A DNA stretch of 64,000 nt from Paenibacillus tundrae (lineage in GTDB: Bacteria; Bacillota; Bacilli; Paenibacillales; Paenibacillaceae). The DNA lies in assembly GCF_030812775.1 (NCBI RefSeq), contig NZ_JAUSTI010000001.1, positions 496,001 to 560,000 of the forward strand. Reading direction: 5' to 3'. The translations under genes and the position numbers were made by a program. Below, in pieces: positions 26,206 through 33,424 of the stretch. The notes under the pieces are model-generated. The model was not told where the DNA came from, ran no database searches, and worked only from the letters and a program-made list of their open reading frames with translations. How positions within the stretch are numbered: position 1 is the first letter of the stretch; the number at the start of each line of letters is the position of its first letter.

Positions 26206-27300
26206 ATGAAACTAAAAATTGCAATGATTGGTGTAGGGCTCATCGGTGGTTCCCTGGCGCTTTGCTTCAAAGGCAAGCCAGGTGTATCGGTGATGGGCTA
26301 TGCCCATCTGCCTGAACTAAAGGACAAGTACATAGCAAGTGGTGTAGTAGATGATGCTACGCTATCACTGGAGGAAGCGGTGCAGGATGCCGACTTCATT
26401 TTTTTGTGTGTACCCGTAGGTTTATTGGAATCATATTTTCAACAATTAGCGAAGCTTCCCTTGAAGAAAGGATGCATCATTACGGATGTTGGCAGTACCA
26501 AGGCTTCTATCGCTGCGTGTGCTGAGCATGTTCGAATGACCGATGCCTATTTCATTGGAGGACATCCGATGGCTGGATCAGAGCGTGCAGGCGTTGACGC
26601 AGCATCTGCTGTATTGTTTGAGAATGCTTATTATGTATTGACTCCTTCTGTGCACGTACCCGAGGAAGCTTATAGCCGATTGTCTGAGCTCCTAGCATAT
26701 ACTAGGGCACAGATTGTTCGAGTCGAACCACTGCTACATGATGATATTGTGGGAGCAATCAGTCATTTGCCACATGTTATCGCAGTGGCACTTGTCAATC
26801 AGGTTCGGGAGTACAACGAATCTAATCCACTCTATAAAATGCTGGCAGCAGGCGGCTTCCGGGATATTACCCGGATTGCGTCAAGTGATGCAATTGTATG
26901 GAGAGATATTTTACTTAGCAACCGAGAGGTGCTTCTAGGCTTAATGAAAGATTGGAACAGCCAGATGTCTGCGTTCACCGATATGTTGGAACAGCAGGAC
27001 GGGGAAGGGATTGAAGAGGCTTTTCGCCAAGCCAGGGAGTTCAGAAGTGTGCTTCCTGAGCGCCGGAAAGGTATGATCTCGTCTTTATATGATCTGTACA
27101 CGGATGTTCAGGATGCGCCTGGTATGATTGGTAAAATTGCTACCGAACTTGGTGCAAATGACATTAACTTGAGTAACTTGGAAATTATTGAGAATCGTGT
27201 GGACGTCCCTGGCATCATGCGGCTATCCTTCCGACAAGAAGAGGATATGGAGCGAGCGAGAACATTACTTGCTTCCCTTGGATACCAAGTTTGGGTTTAA
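26206..27300 (+). CDS. tyrA: Prephenate dehydrogenase with ACT domain
   Basis: A 364-residue TyrA, oxidising prephenate to 4-hydroxyphenylpyruvate with NAD. The NAD-binding motif IGVGLIGGSLAL is at about residues 8-19, with TDVGSTKASI and the substrate-binding GGHPMAGSERAG. The last 70 residues form an ACT domain (GMIGKIATELGANDINLSNLEIIENR...), suited to tyrosine feedback. It is the last gene of the supraoperon; aroA (aroE in B. subtilis) does not follow, and a terminator lies 24 bases after the stop. Confidence 0.96.
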   Translation: MKLKIAMIGVGLIGGSLALCFKGKPGVSVMGYAHLPELKDKYIASGVVDDATLSLEEAVQDADFIFLCVPVGLLESYFQQLAKLPLKKGCIITDVGSTKASIAACAEHVRMTDAYFIGGHPMAGSERAGVDAASAVLFENAYYVLTPSVHVPEEAYSRLSELLAYTRAQIVRVEPLLHDDIVGAISHLPHVIAVALVNQVREYNESNPLYKMLAAGGFRDITRIASSDAIVWRDILLSNREVLLGLMKDWNSQMSAFTDMLEQQDGEGIEEAFRQAREFRSVLPERRKGMISSLYDLYTDVQDAPGMIGKIATELGANDINLSNLEIIENRVDVPGIMRLSFRQEEDMERARTLLASLGYQVWV

Positions 27301-27323
27301 TCATGCATAGAGGAAAGTGAAGG

Positions 27324-27346
27324 AGAGGGCGATAGCCCTCTTTATT
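27324..27346 (+). terminator. Terminator of the aro-trp-his-tyr supraoperon
   Basis: AGAGGGC (27324-27330), GATA loop, GCCCTCT (27335-27341) and TTATTT. Confidence 0.85.
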
Positions 27347-27401
27347 TGCGTGTGAAATTCGCTTGTTCTTGAGTTGTTACTTGAAATCTGAAAAAGAACA
27401 C

Positions 27402-27486
27402 AAAAAAAAGACCGCTTACATAAGCGGCCATTGCTCACGTGGAGCAATACAGTTATTGGATAGGAGTGGAGAGAAACCATACTGTA
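27402..27486 (-). ncRNA. Candidate small regulatory RNA, about 85 nt
   Basis: On the minus strand a perfect promoter (27492-27520) is followed by a transcript of about 85 nt. The order is: a 5' stem TACAGT/ACTGTA enclosing a C/U-rich loop (with CTCTCC and ACTCCT), a second stem ATTGCT/AGCAAT, and a terminator CCGCTT-ATGT-AAGCGG followed by eight T. The loop is complementary to Shine-Dalgarno-like GGAG sequences, as in many Gram-positive trans-acting small RNAs. The only open frame (34 codons from an ATG at 27480) lacks a ribosome site and runs through the terminator. Targets are unknown. Confidence 0.75.
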
Positions 27487-27491
27487 CTTTT

Positions 27492-27520
27492 ATTATATGT
27501 ATACGTTTTCATTTTGTCAA
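27492..27520 (-). promoter_or_regulatory. Consensus sigma-A promoter of the small RNA
   Basis: Read on the minus strand: TTGACA (27520-27515), 17-base spacer, TATAAT (27497-27492). Both hexamers and the spacing are perfect. Predicted start at about 27486. Confidence 0.9.
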
Positions 27521-27793
27521 CATATAAAGCGTAATTATTTTAAATAATCATAGCTTCCGTCAATTCAGGAAAAAGTTTGTATAAACGCAACCATTTTCAT
27601 TCATTTTACGTTTGAAGATATAGAAGGTATTACGAGACGGAACAAGCCTGAGAGAAATAAGGGTTTGTTTCCTGTTAGAGTTCTGTAATGGTGGTTCATT
27701 GGCATTGGAGGATTATTTTGAGTCAACGGGGTCATAGACGAGAAAAAGAAAGCATATGAATGTCTGGTCGGGTTCCTGTTGAACGGAATAGAT

Positions 27794-27822
27794 TTGCCAG
27801 CAACGGCTGACCGTTGTACAAT
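27794..27822 (+). promoter_or_regulatory. Sigma-A promoter upstream of the ECF sigma operon
   Basis: TTGCCA (27794-27799), 17-base spacer, TACAAT (27817-27822). Predicted start near 27829. Confidence 0.6.
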
Positions 27823-27913
27823 AAATACTGTTAATGTAGAAACGTTGGGGAAATTGCCATTACATAGGGGAATTTGGCGGGAAGGCCTGTTTTGGCGCTG
27901 AACGCTGTTTATA

Positions 27914-27937
27914 TGCGGTGAGAACCGCAACTTTTTT
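27914..27937 (+). terminator. Possible attenuator in the ECF sigma leader
   Basis: TGCGGT (27914-27919), GAGA loop, ACCGCA (27924-27929), then ACTTTTTTG. It is placed between the promoter and the sigma gene. Confidence 0.45.
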
Positions 27938-28012
27938 GTGCCTGTTCGGTAATACATGGATAGAGTCGAACGGGGAGAAGCACATGGATGGGCGAGGAGG
28001 GGTCGCACTCAA

Positions 28013-28606
28013 ATGACGGATTCCCAGTTGATTCGAGAGATCAAGGAAGGTAACCTGGAGTTATATTCCGAGCTGATGCGTCGTTATCAGCGTAAAATAC
28101 TGGCTTTCGTATATCATATGTTGAAAAGTTCCAATATGGAGCTGCTTGCGGAAGATCTCTGTTCTGAGACTTTCTATAAGGCGTTCCGCAGTTTACACTC
28201 ATTTCGTGAGGTGGATGCCTCTTTCTCTACGTGGTTGTATACCATTGCGAGAAATACGGTATTGAGTGAGCTTCGCAAACAGCGCAGTGGTAATGTTCCA
28301 CTCGAAGAGAGTGGCGTCGTGCCGATTGCTCCTTCGGAGAATGCTCCAGAGTATGCTGTATTGCGCAGTGAGCGGGTGATGCTGGTTAGGGATGCCATTA
28401 ACAATTTGCCGGAGAAGCAGCGTTCTGCCATTATACTCCGTGAGTATGATCAGTTAGACTACCAAGAGATTGCTAATATTCTTGGGCAGAGCGTAAGTTC
28501 TGTGAAATCGTTATTGTTCAGAGCAAGATCAAGCGTAAAAACTCAATTGGAGCCTTATTTCTTCGAACCGGTGTACGAGCCATATGAAGGGATGAAGAAC
28601 CGATGA
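28013..28606 (+). CDS. ECF RNA polymerase sigma factor
   Basis: A 197-residue extracytoplasmic-function sigma factor. The sigma-2 domain has YQRKILAFVYHMLKS...AEDLCSETFYKAFRSL and FSTWLYTIARN (about 20-85), and the sigma-4 domain LPEKQRSAIILREYDQLDYQEIANILGQSVSSVKSLLFRAR (about 130-170). It should direct a stress regulon and be held by the membrane anti-sigma factor encoded next, whose ATG overlaps its stop. Start ATG 28013 follows GAGGAGGGG; a longer frame from 27956 lacks a good site. Confidence 0.92.
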   Translation: MTDSQLIREIKEGNLELYSELMRRYQRKILAFVYHMLKSSNMELLAEDLCSETFYKAFRSLHSFREVDASFSTWLYTIARNTVLSELRKQRSGNVPLEESGVVPIAPSENAPEYAVLRSERVMLVRDAINNLPEKQRSAIILREYDQLDYQEIANILGQSVSSVKSLLFRARSSVKTQLEPYFFEPVYEPYEGMKNR

Positions 28607-29238
28607 ATTGCAATGAAGCCCAGGAACTGTTTGCAATGGTTTGGGACTTGCCGGCAACTCATCCTCAGCAGATTGCATTTCATGCTCATCTCGCTGGTTG
28701 TGAGGAGTGCTCACGGCAGTTTGAAGTTTGGCATGAAGCTCAACTTCTGCTGCATAGCATACCGACACCCGTAACAGAGCAACAAGCAGAGCGAGTAAAT
28801 CGAAATGTAATGGATCGCATTTATGCGGAGTCACCATGGCTCTTGCCTGAAGAGGCAAAAGTAAATCGATTCTCTGCTGCAGTGCGCAAGCATATGTCTT
28901 TGTGGATTGCTGCGTTTCTGGCTATTTTTTTGTGCAGTTTCCTGTACATGGCGATGTTTAAGCCGGCTGTATCGGAAGCAGAGCAACCACGCGTTATCTC
29001 CACAGGTATTTTGGAGACGGCTGTTGCTGGCAGTGAACCATCTTCATCTGGGATGTACCAGTATAATATGCCAGGAGCGGATCGGGGTAGCATCATTGAG
29101 CCGTTTGTCGTGAGTATGGGTCCTACCTATCCAGGCTACTGGATGGCTCTATCCTTACTGGCCATAGGTATGGCGTTATTCTCGCTTGGGCGTATGCATC
29201 GCACAACGAGCAAGCGTAAGCAAGGTGCACGTGCTTAG
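28603..29238 (+). CDS. Membrane anti-sigma factor with zinc-finger motif
   Basis: A 211-residue protein. The cytoplasmic N-terminus carries H-x3-C-x2-C (in HLAGCEEC, about residues 30-37) with an earlier Cys at residue 3, the ZAS pattern of anti-sigma factors. Two membrane segments follow, at about 100-120 and 175-195, separated by a loop of about 55 residues outside the cell. The 4-base ATGA overlap with the sigma gene supports a sigma/anti-sigma pair. The signal that releases the sigma factor is unknown. Confidence 0.88.
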   Translation: MNCNEAQELFAMVWDLPATHPQQIAFHAHLAGCEECSRQFEVWHEAQLLLHSIPTPVTEQQAERVNRNVMDRIYAESPWLLPEEAKVNRFSAAVRKHMSLWIAAFLAIFLCSFLYMAMFKPAVSEAEQPRVISTGILETAVAGSEPSSSGMYQYNMPGADRGSIIEPFVVSMGPTYPGYWMALSLLAIGMALFSLGRMHRTTSKRKQGARA

Positions 29239-29279
29239 TTTCAATGATCTTTACTGTGTATTGAGAAATGAGGGATAAG

Positions 29280-29879
29280 ATGCGTATCGGGCTTATACGT
29301 CATGGGTTAACAGATTGGAATGCCGCAGGACGTATTCAAGGGCAGACAGATATTCCTTTGAATGCAGAAGGTCGTGAACAAGCAGAGCGTTTGGGTAAAC
29401 GTCTTCTCACTGAGGCATATCAATGGGATTATATCATTACTAGTGGTTTATCTCGTGCTCAGGAGACGGGTGAGATTATTTCCAAGCTGCTGAATGTACC
29501 AATGCTAGAACCGGATGTAAGGCTTAAGGAGAGAGCGTTCGGCCAGATCGAAGGTTTAACCTCAGAAGAACGAATCGCTCGCTGGGGTGCAACCTGGGAG
29601 ACGCTGGATCTAGGCCAGGAGCATATCTTGGATATCCAAGCGCGTGCACTGGCGTTTCTGGAGGATCTATGGTCGGCATATCCGGACAAGCATGTTCTGA
29701 TTGTATCTCATGGAGCATTTCTGGCAAATCTGTTATCCGCGATCTTCAAAGACCGGTATACAGAACGAATAGGTAATCTCTCACTTACAATTCTGGAGAA
29801 AACTCAGAGTGACTGGAGTCCTCTGCTATACAACTGTACAGAACATCTTATAATGAATTCGGCCAAACAATCTGAGTAA
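29280..29879 (+). CDS. Histidine phosphatase family protein (phosphoglycerate mutase-like)
   Basis: A 199-residue protein with the catalytic LIRHGLTDWNAAGRIQGQTDIPLN motif (His at about residue 8), the E-R-A-F-G-Q-I-E-G-L acid block, and the second catalytic His in VSHGAF (about 140-145). The family includes cofactor-dependent phosphoglycerate mutases and PhoE-type phosphatases; the substrate cannot be read. Start ATG 29280 follows GAGGGATAAG closely; an in-frame ATG at 29268 lacks a ribosome site. It lies 41 bases after the anti-sigma gene and may be in the same unit. Confidence 0.88.
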   Translation: MRIGLIRHGLTDWNAAGRIQGQTDIPLNAEGREQAERLGKRLLTEAYQWDYIITSGLSRAQETGEIISKLLNVPMLEPDVRLKERAFGQIEGLTSEERIARWGATWETLDLGQEHILDIQARALAFLEDLWSAYPDKHVLIVSHGAFLANLLSAIFKDRYTERIGNLSLTILEKTQSDWSPLLYNCTEHLIMNSAKQSE

Positions 29880-29900
29880 TGAACTCGGGTTGTTTTTTTT
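29866..29900 (+). terminator. Terminator overlapping the phosphatase stop codon
   Basis: AACAATCTGAGT (29866-29877) and ACTCGGGTTGTT (29883-29894), a 12-bp stem with two G-U pairs, then a long T tract. The stop codon TAA (29877-29879) is inside the hairpin. Confidence 0.85.
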
Positions 29901-30056
29901 GTCTTCTGCGAATTGCGCAGTCATAAGGAAATGTTTAAGTAGGAGTAATAGGACTACTTGTCTCTTGTTTTTCTTCTGATCAGGCACACCTAGGCATAGG
30001 ATGGTTACTAACAGATAAAAGATTTAATAAAAGATTTGAAAAAAGAGGTTTAGATC

Positions 30057-30107
30057 ATGGGAATTCCGTCAACGATGTTTACAAAACCAAACTACTCTAG
30101 GCTCTGA
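30057..30107 (+). CDS. Possible 16-residue peptide
   Basis: ATG 30057 with AAAGAGG about 10 bases upstream opens a 16-codon frame (MGIPSTMFTKPNYSRL) in an otherwise empty 268-base gap. There is no other support; it may be chance. Confidence 0.2.
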   Translation: MGIPSTMFTKPNYSRL

Positions 30108-30147
30108 ATCAATAGTCATAAGTAGTTAGCTAGCGAGGCGATGACCC

Positions 30148-31278
30148 ATGAATCTAGCGGATATGCTTACTTTTGCAGATATTGGCCAACTGAATCGAAT
30201 AGCAGATTATTACCAGTGTGAGTGTAAGCCCAATTCCAAACATGAACTCATCCAGAGTATTCTCACCACACTGGGAAGCAGATCCTTTTTCGAACAACAG
30301 GTTCATGAACTGAATCCGGTTCAACTGCGTTTTCTGAACAATCTGTTATTTGATCCCCGCCAATATCTCGGTATTGAGGAACTGGTTGCCATAGCACGTC
30401 AATCTATGGATAAAAAGGAAAACGAGACAGGTGCTAGTCCACGTGATTTGATCACTCGTTTCCATAAGAGTGGATGGTTGTTCAATGGAACGAAGCAGCA
30501 TACAAAATATTTGTACCAAGTCCCTCTTGATCTGAAATTAAGATTCCGAGATGTGTTATCGAACCATCTGAGAGCCGGCATTGCGAACACAAGCGAACCG
30601 ACAATGTATAGGGACGAATATCACTTGCTTGTCGATGATCTTCGGTTGTTTCTGCAATATGTGCAGCAACATGAGATTGCACTTAATGCTGAAGGCATGA
30701 TGTATCGTCGTTCACAGCAGCAGGTGATGGAGCATCTGCATGTTAGCGAAGAGCTAGTTGGCAAAGCTGGCTGGAGATTTGGTTATGGTCGCTCCTTCAA
30801 GGACTATCCAGATCGATTCGCCTTCATGTATGACTATGCATTTCACTATCGGCTCATCCGAGAGGAACAAGGAATACTGCAACTGACGTCCGCTGGCGAG
30901 GAAAAACAAGCTGCTGAGAATTCAACAGAGAAAACATCGGAAATGATACAGCTATTTCGATTTTGGTTAAGACTGTATAAAGGTGCTATTCCAAACCTAG
31001 CCTCGATCGTCTATTGGACAGGGGAATGTGCCGTTGAATGGTCTAGTACAGAGTCGCTGTTTCGCCAGATAGGCCCGTTTATTCAACCCTTCTACTACGA
31101 TACGCCTGAGACAATTTACGACAACCGTATCATCAAAATGATGCTACATCTCGGGATGCTTCGGATGGGGGAAGCTGCGAATGGACGAACTGTGCAAATG
31201 ACGGCATGGGGTTTACGTCTTGCTGCATCCTGCCGTTCGCTTTCTGGAGACATCTCACCCGTTTTGTTTGACAAATGA
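30148..31278 (+). CDS. Uncharacterised protein, 376 residues
   Basis: A soluble, largely helical protein with no membrane segment. The early part (LNRIADYYQCECKPNSKHELIQSIL, about 12-40) looks like a SAP/Rho-N-like helix pair, and several winged-helix-like stretches follow (for example about 65-100 and 330-365). The general look recalls the non-catalytic helicase-associated domains of XPB-like proteins, but no helicase motif is present, so this is only a hint. It stands between the phosphatase and the carbonic anhydrase genes and ends 44 bases before the latter. Confidence 0.75.
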   Translation: MNLADMLTFADIGQLNRIADYYQCECKPNSKHELIQSILTTLGSRSFFEQQVHELNPVQLRFLNNLLFDPRQYLGIEELVAIARQSMDKKENETGASPRDLITRFHKSGWLFNGTKQHTKYLYQVPLDLKLRFRDVLSNHLRAGIANTSEPTMYRDEYHLLVDDLRLFLQYVQQHEIALNAEGMMYRRSQQQVMEHLHVSEELVGKAGWRFGYGRSFKDYPDRFAFMYDYAFHYRLIREEQGILQLTSAGEEKQAAENSTEKTSEMIQLFRFWLRLYKGAIPNLASIVYWTGECAVEWSSTESLFRQIGPFIQPFYYDTPETIYDNRIIKMMLHLGMLRMGEAANGRTVQMTAWGLRLAASCRSLSGDISPVLFDK

Positions 31279-31322
31279 AGGACAAGTTGCTAAAATCACT
31301 CCCAAATTAAGGAGTGATACGA

Positions 31323-31829
31323 ATGATAATTCCATATCAAGGCGTACTGCCGCAGCTTCATCCTTCAGTATACGTAGCTGAAGGTGCGAAACTTATTGGC
31401 GATTTGAGAATGGGCGAGGAGTCTACTGTTTGGTTTAACGCTGTGCTAAGGGCAGATTTAGCGCCAATCATCATTGGACAGCGTTGCAATATACAAGATA
31501 ATACGGTTGGTCACGTGAATACAGATCAACCCCTGATCCTAGGAGATGATGTTTCAGTCGGACATTCTGCTATTATTCATGGCTGTCAGATTGGAACTGG
31601 CTCACTGATTGGTATGGGAGCCATACTTCTTAATGGAGCCGAAATAGGGGAATACTCCTTAATCGGCGCCGGTTCAGTAGTTACTGAGAATACTAAAATT
31701 CCGCCCTATACTCTTGCTTTGGGAACACCAGCCAAAGTGATACGTGAATTGACGGATGCTGATCTTGAGCGGATGTCCAGAACTTCACTAGGTTATGTTG
31801 CCAAAGGAAAGGAATATAGGAGCTCTTAA
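31323..31829 (+). CDS. Gamma-carbonic anhydrase family protein
   Basis: A 168-residue left-handed beta-helix protein with hexapeptide repeats ([LIV]-G-x4). The three zinc-binding His positions of gamma-carbonic anhydrases are visible: TVGHVNTD (His about 66) and VGHSAIIHGC (about 82 and 87). The IGMGAILLNGAEIG and ALGTPAKVIREL blocks match the YrdA/CaiE-type branch. It probably hydrates CO2 or is a related acyltransferase-like protein. Start ATG 31323 is 6 bases after AAGGAGTG; the frame is open 9 bases further upstream. Confidence 0.92.
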   Translation: MIIPYQGVLPQLHPSVYVAEGAKLIGDLRMGEESTVWFNAVLRADLAPIIIGQRCNIQDNTVGHVNTDQPLILGDDVSVGHSAIIHGCQIGTGSLIGMGAILLNGAEIGEYSLIGAGSVVTENTKIPPYTLALGTPAKVIRELTDADLERMSRTSLGYVAKGKEYRSS

Positions 31830-31852
31830 ATCCGTTTTGGAGGTGCATCCTA

Positions 31853-32032
31853 TTGGATAAAATGAAAGTTACGTATGAAGTCATGTTGGGGCTGGCTGCT
31901 GAGATGGTGTGGGACGAGGCGCTTCGTAAACAGCGTAGCGAAAAGCTGTATATGGAAATCGACAAAGCGCTGGCTACTGGAGACGAAGTAGCTTTCCGGA
32001 GTCTAACGGATGAACTGAAGGCCATAAGCTGA
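31853..32032 (+). CDS. IDEAL-domain small protein
   Basis: A 59-residue protein starting at TTG 31853, 8 bases after GGAGGT. The C-terminal half, LYMEIDKALATGDEVAFRSLTDELKAI, fits the IDEAL domain (Ile-Asp-Glu-Ala-Leu-like core, then D-x3-F-x2-L), found in YpiB-like and other Firmicute adaptor proteins. The N-terminal half is an amphipathic helix. It lies 23 bases after the carbonic anhydrase gene and just upstream of the ypiF-qcr region, where B. subtilis has ypiB. It is closed by a terminator. Confidence 0.8.
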   Translation: MDKMKVTYEVMLGLAAEMVWDEALRKQRSEKLYMEIDKALATGDEVAFRSLTDELKAIS

Positions 32033-32071
32033 TATTTAATGTTTAAATAAACATTCATATAGAATGGAGCC

Positions 32072-32107
32072 AACAAGGAGTGTGTATATCGCATTCCTTG
32101 TTTTTTT
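32072..32107 (+). terminator. Terminator after the IDEAL-domain gene
   Basis: AACAAGGA (32072-32079) and TCCTTGTT (32095-32102) followed by T residues. Confidence 0.85.
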
Positions 32108-32250
32108 ATTGATTTTTTTTTGGATCAATTACTCTGTTTGGCACGAATTATGCGGTATTAGTAAGAAAGGTCAAATTTAAATCAATAGATTTATGCGAAT
32201 TGCTCATATATAATATGGGAATAAAATGGATGGAGAGGGGGAATAGGGAA

Positions 32251-32673
32251 GTGAAATTCAGTGAGATGACTCAAGACAGTTGGGCTGAGCTGCAACTCTA
32301 TCTGGACACGTGTCTAATTCCTTATACAGCCCTCAAAGGTAATCAATCGCCAGTTGAAGCTACCGAAGCGTTGGAGCGACTTAGAGATTTTCTAGACTTG
32401 GTAGAGATCCCTTTCAAAGGGCGAATAATGACCTATCCGGCGTTCCATTTTGAAATTCCGGAAATGTCAATGGCATTAAACACAGTGTGTAAACAGCTTA
32501 AAGCGTCTGGATTCAAATATGTGGTTATAATGTCATCAGATGGTTTGTTGGAGGGAGAACATATGCCTGATGCAGATTTGATTTTACTTCGCTCAGATGT
32601 CGTTCAAAAAGTAGAAGAAAACGAGATTCCGCGGTATATCGGGGAGAAAATCCGTGAGTTGTGGAAAAAATGA
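32251..32673 (+). CDS. ypiF: YpiF-like protein (DUF2487)
   Basis: A 140-residue soluble protein with the pattern of the YpiF/DUF2487 family: a C-terminal block KYVVIMSSDGLLEGEHMPDADLILLRSDVV. Function is unknown, but the gene precedes qcrA in B. subtilis as here. Start GTG 32251 (MKFSEMTQDSW) behind GAGAGGGGGAATAGGG; the frame stays open 17 codons further, to 32200. The 193-base gap after it holds the qcr promoter. Confidence 0.75.
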   Translation: MKFSEMTQDSWAELQLYLDTCLIPYTALKGNQSPVEATEALERLRDFLDLVEIPFKGRIMTYPAFHFEIPEMSMALNTVCKQLKASGFKYVVIMSSDGLLEGEHMPDADLILLRSDVVQKVEENEIPRYIGEKIRELWKK

Positions 32674-32709
32674 ATTCTAATTGGAAAATGTGACAAAATA
32701 TCGACACTT

Positions 32710-32727
32710 TTGTAATAACGCTTACAA
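32710..32727 (+). promoter_or_regulatory. Palindromic site upstream of the qcr promoter
   Basis: TTGTAA-TAACGC-TTACAA, a perfect 6-bp dyad with a 6-base centre, placed about 72 bases before the predicted qcr start. Two copies of TGTGACAAA (32689-32697 and 32744-32752) flank it as direct repeats. The half-site layout is like that of Rex boxes (TTGTGA-N6-TCACAA) but with A for G; the CG centre also recalls a stretched CcpA cre. The regulator is unknown. Confidence 0.45.
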
Positions 32728-32755
32728 TTGAACCTTAAAAAAGTGTGACAAATTC

Positions 32756-32784
32756 TTGACGGTGTTCTAGGGCTACTATATGAT
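32756..32784 (+). promoter_or_regulatory. Sigma-A promoter of qcrABC
   Basis: TTGACG (32756-32761), 17-base spacer, TATGAT (32779-32784). Predicted start near 32791, about 75 bases before qcrA. Confidence 0.65.
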
Positions 32785-32866
32785 TATGTATGTTCTAGTA
32801 AGACGTGGAATTTCTGATAATGAAAACGGTTGAGAGAGTTGGCTGAAAAAGGGGGTTGGAGACAGT

Positions 32867-33409
32867 ATGAGCAGTGAGCATGACCAGCACGAAGACTCAA
32901 AGAGACCGCCAAGCAGGATGGAAATGTCACGCAGGCAGTTTTTGACGTACACGCTTGGTGGAGCTACAGCCTACATGGCCGCCGGTGCAGTTCTGCCCAT
33001 GATCCGTTTTGCGGTGGATCCGATTTTGCAGCATAAGGGAGAAGGTACCTCTGTCAAAGTAGCAGAAATCAGCAAAATTACAACTGAACCTCAAGAATTT
33101 ACATTTGAACTACAGCAACAGGACGGTTGGTATCTAAGCAATGCTTCGTTGGTGGCTTGGATTCGCAAAGACGAGCAGGGTAAGATTTATGCACTTTCGC
33201 CTATCTGCAAACATCTAGGATGTACCGTAGGTTGGAACAGCGACAAAAATTATCCTGATGAGTATCATTGCCCTTGTCATGGTGCGCATTATGACAAGGA
33301 AGGGAAAAATCTTGCCGTGGCCCCGAAACCGCTGGATGAGTACGTGGTCAAAGAGGAACAAGGCTGGGTATACCTCGGCGAGATCGTTCCGAACACCAGA
33401 GTGAATTAG
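32867..33409 (+). CDS. qcrA: Menaquinol:cytochrome c reductase Rieske iron-sulfur subunit
   Basis: A 180-residue Rieske protein of the bc complex. A twin-arginine-like SRRQFL (21-26) precedes one membrane anchor (about 29-50), so it is probably exported folded by Tat. The 2Fe-2S ligands are in CKHLGC and CPCHG (about 112-143), on the outer face of the membrane. It takes electrons from menaquinol and passes them to the QcrC haem. Start ATG 32867 follows GGGGGTTGGAG. qcrB begins 15 bases after the stop. Confidence 0.97.
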   Translation: MSSEHDQHEDSKRPPSRMEMSRRQFLTYTLGGATAYMAAGAVLPMIRFAVDPILQHKGEGTSVKVAEISKITTEPQEFTFELQQQDGWYLSNASLVAWIRKDEQGKIYALSPICKHLGCTVGWNSDKNYPDEYHCPCHGAHYDKEGKNLAVAPKPLDEYVVKEEQGWVYLGEIVPNTRVN

Positions 33410-33424
33410 GAGGCGTGGACGCAG

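Larger units (their letters stand above)
27521..28012 (+). other. Region between the small RNA promoter and the ECF sigma gene
   Basis: No supported gene. It contains a good sigma-A promoter (27794-27822) and a terminator-like hairpin (27914-27937), both listed separately, so the sigma gene seems to have an untranslated leader of about 185 bases. Confidence 0.5.

Noticed and set aside
27380..27480. 34-codon frame inside the small RNA
   Set aside because: No ribosome site, and it runs through the terminator of the RNA.
27601..28008. 135-residue minus-strand frame upstream of the ECF sigma gene
   Set aside because: It has no ribosome site, atypical composition rich in Ser/Pro/Arg, and covers the promoter and hairpin of the sigma gene.
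32710..32727. CcpA cre site before qcrA
   Set aside because: The centre is two bases too long for a standard cre; kept only as an unassigned palindrome.
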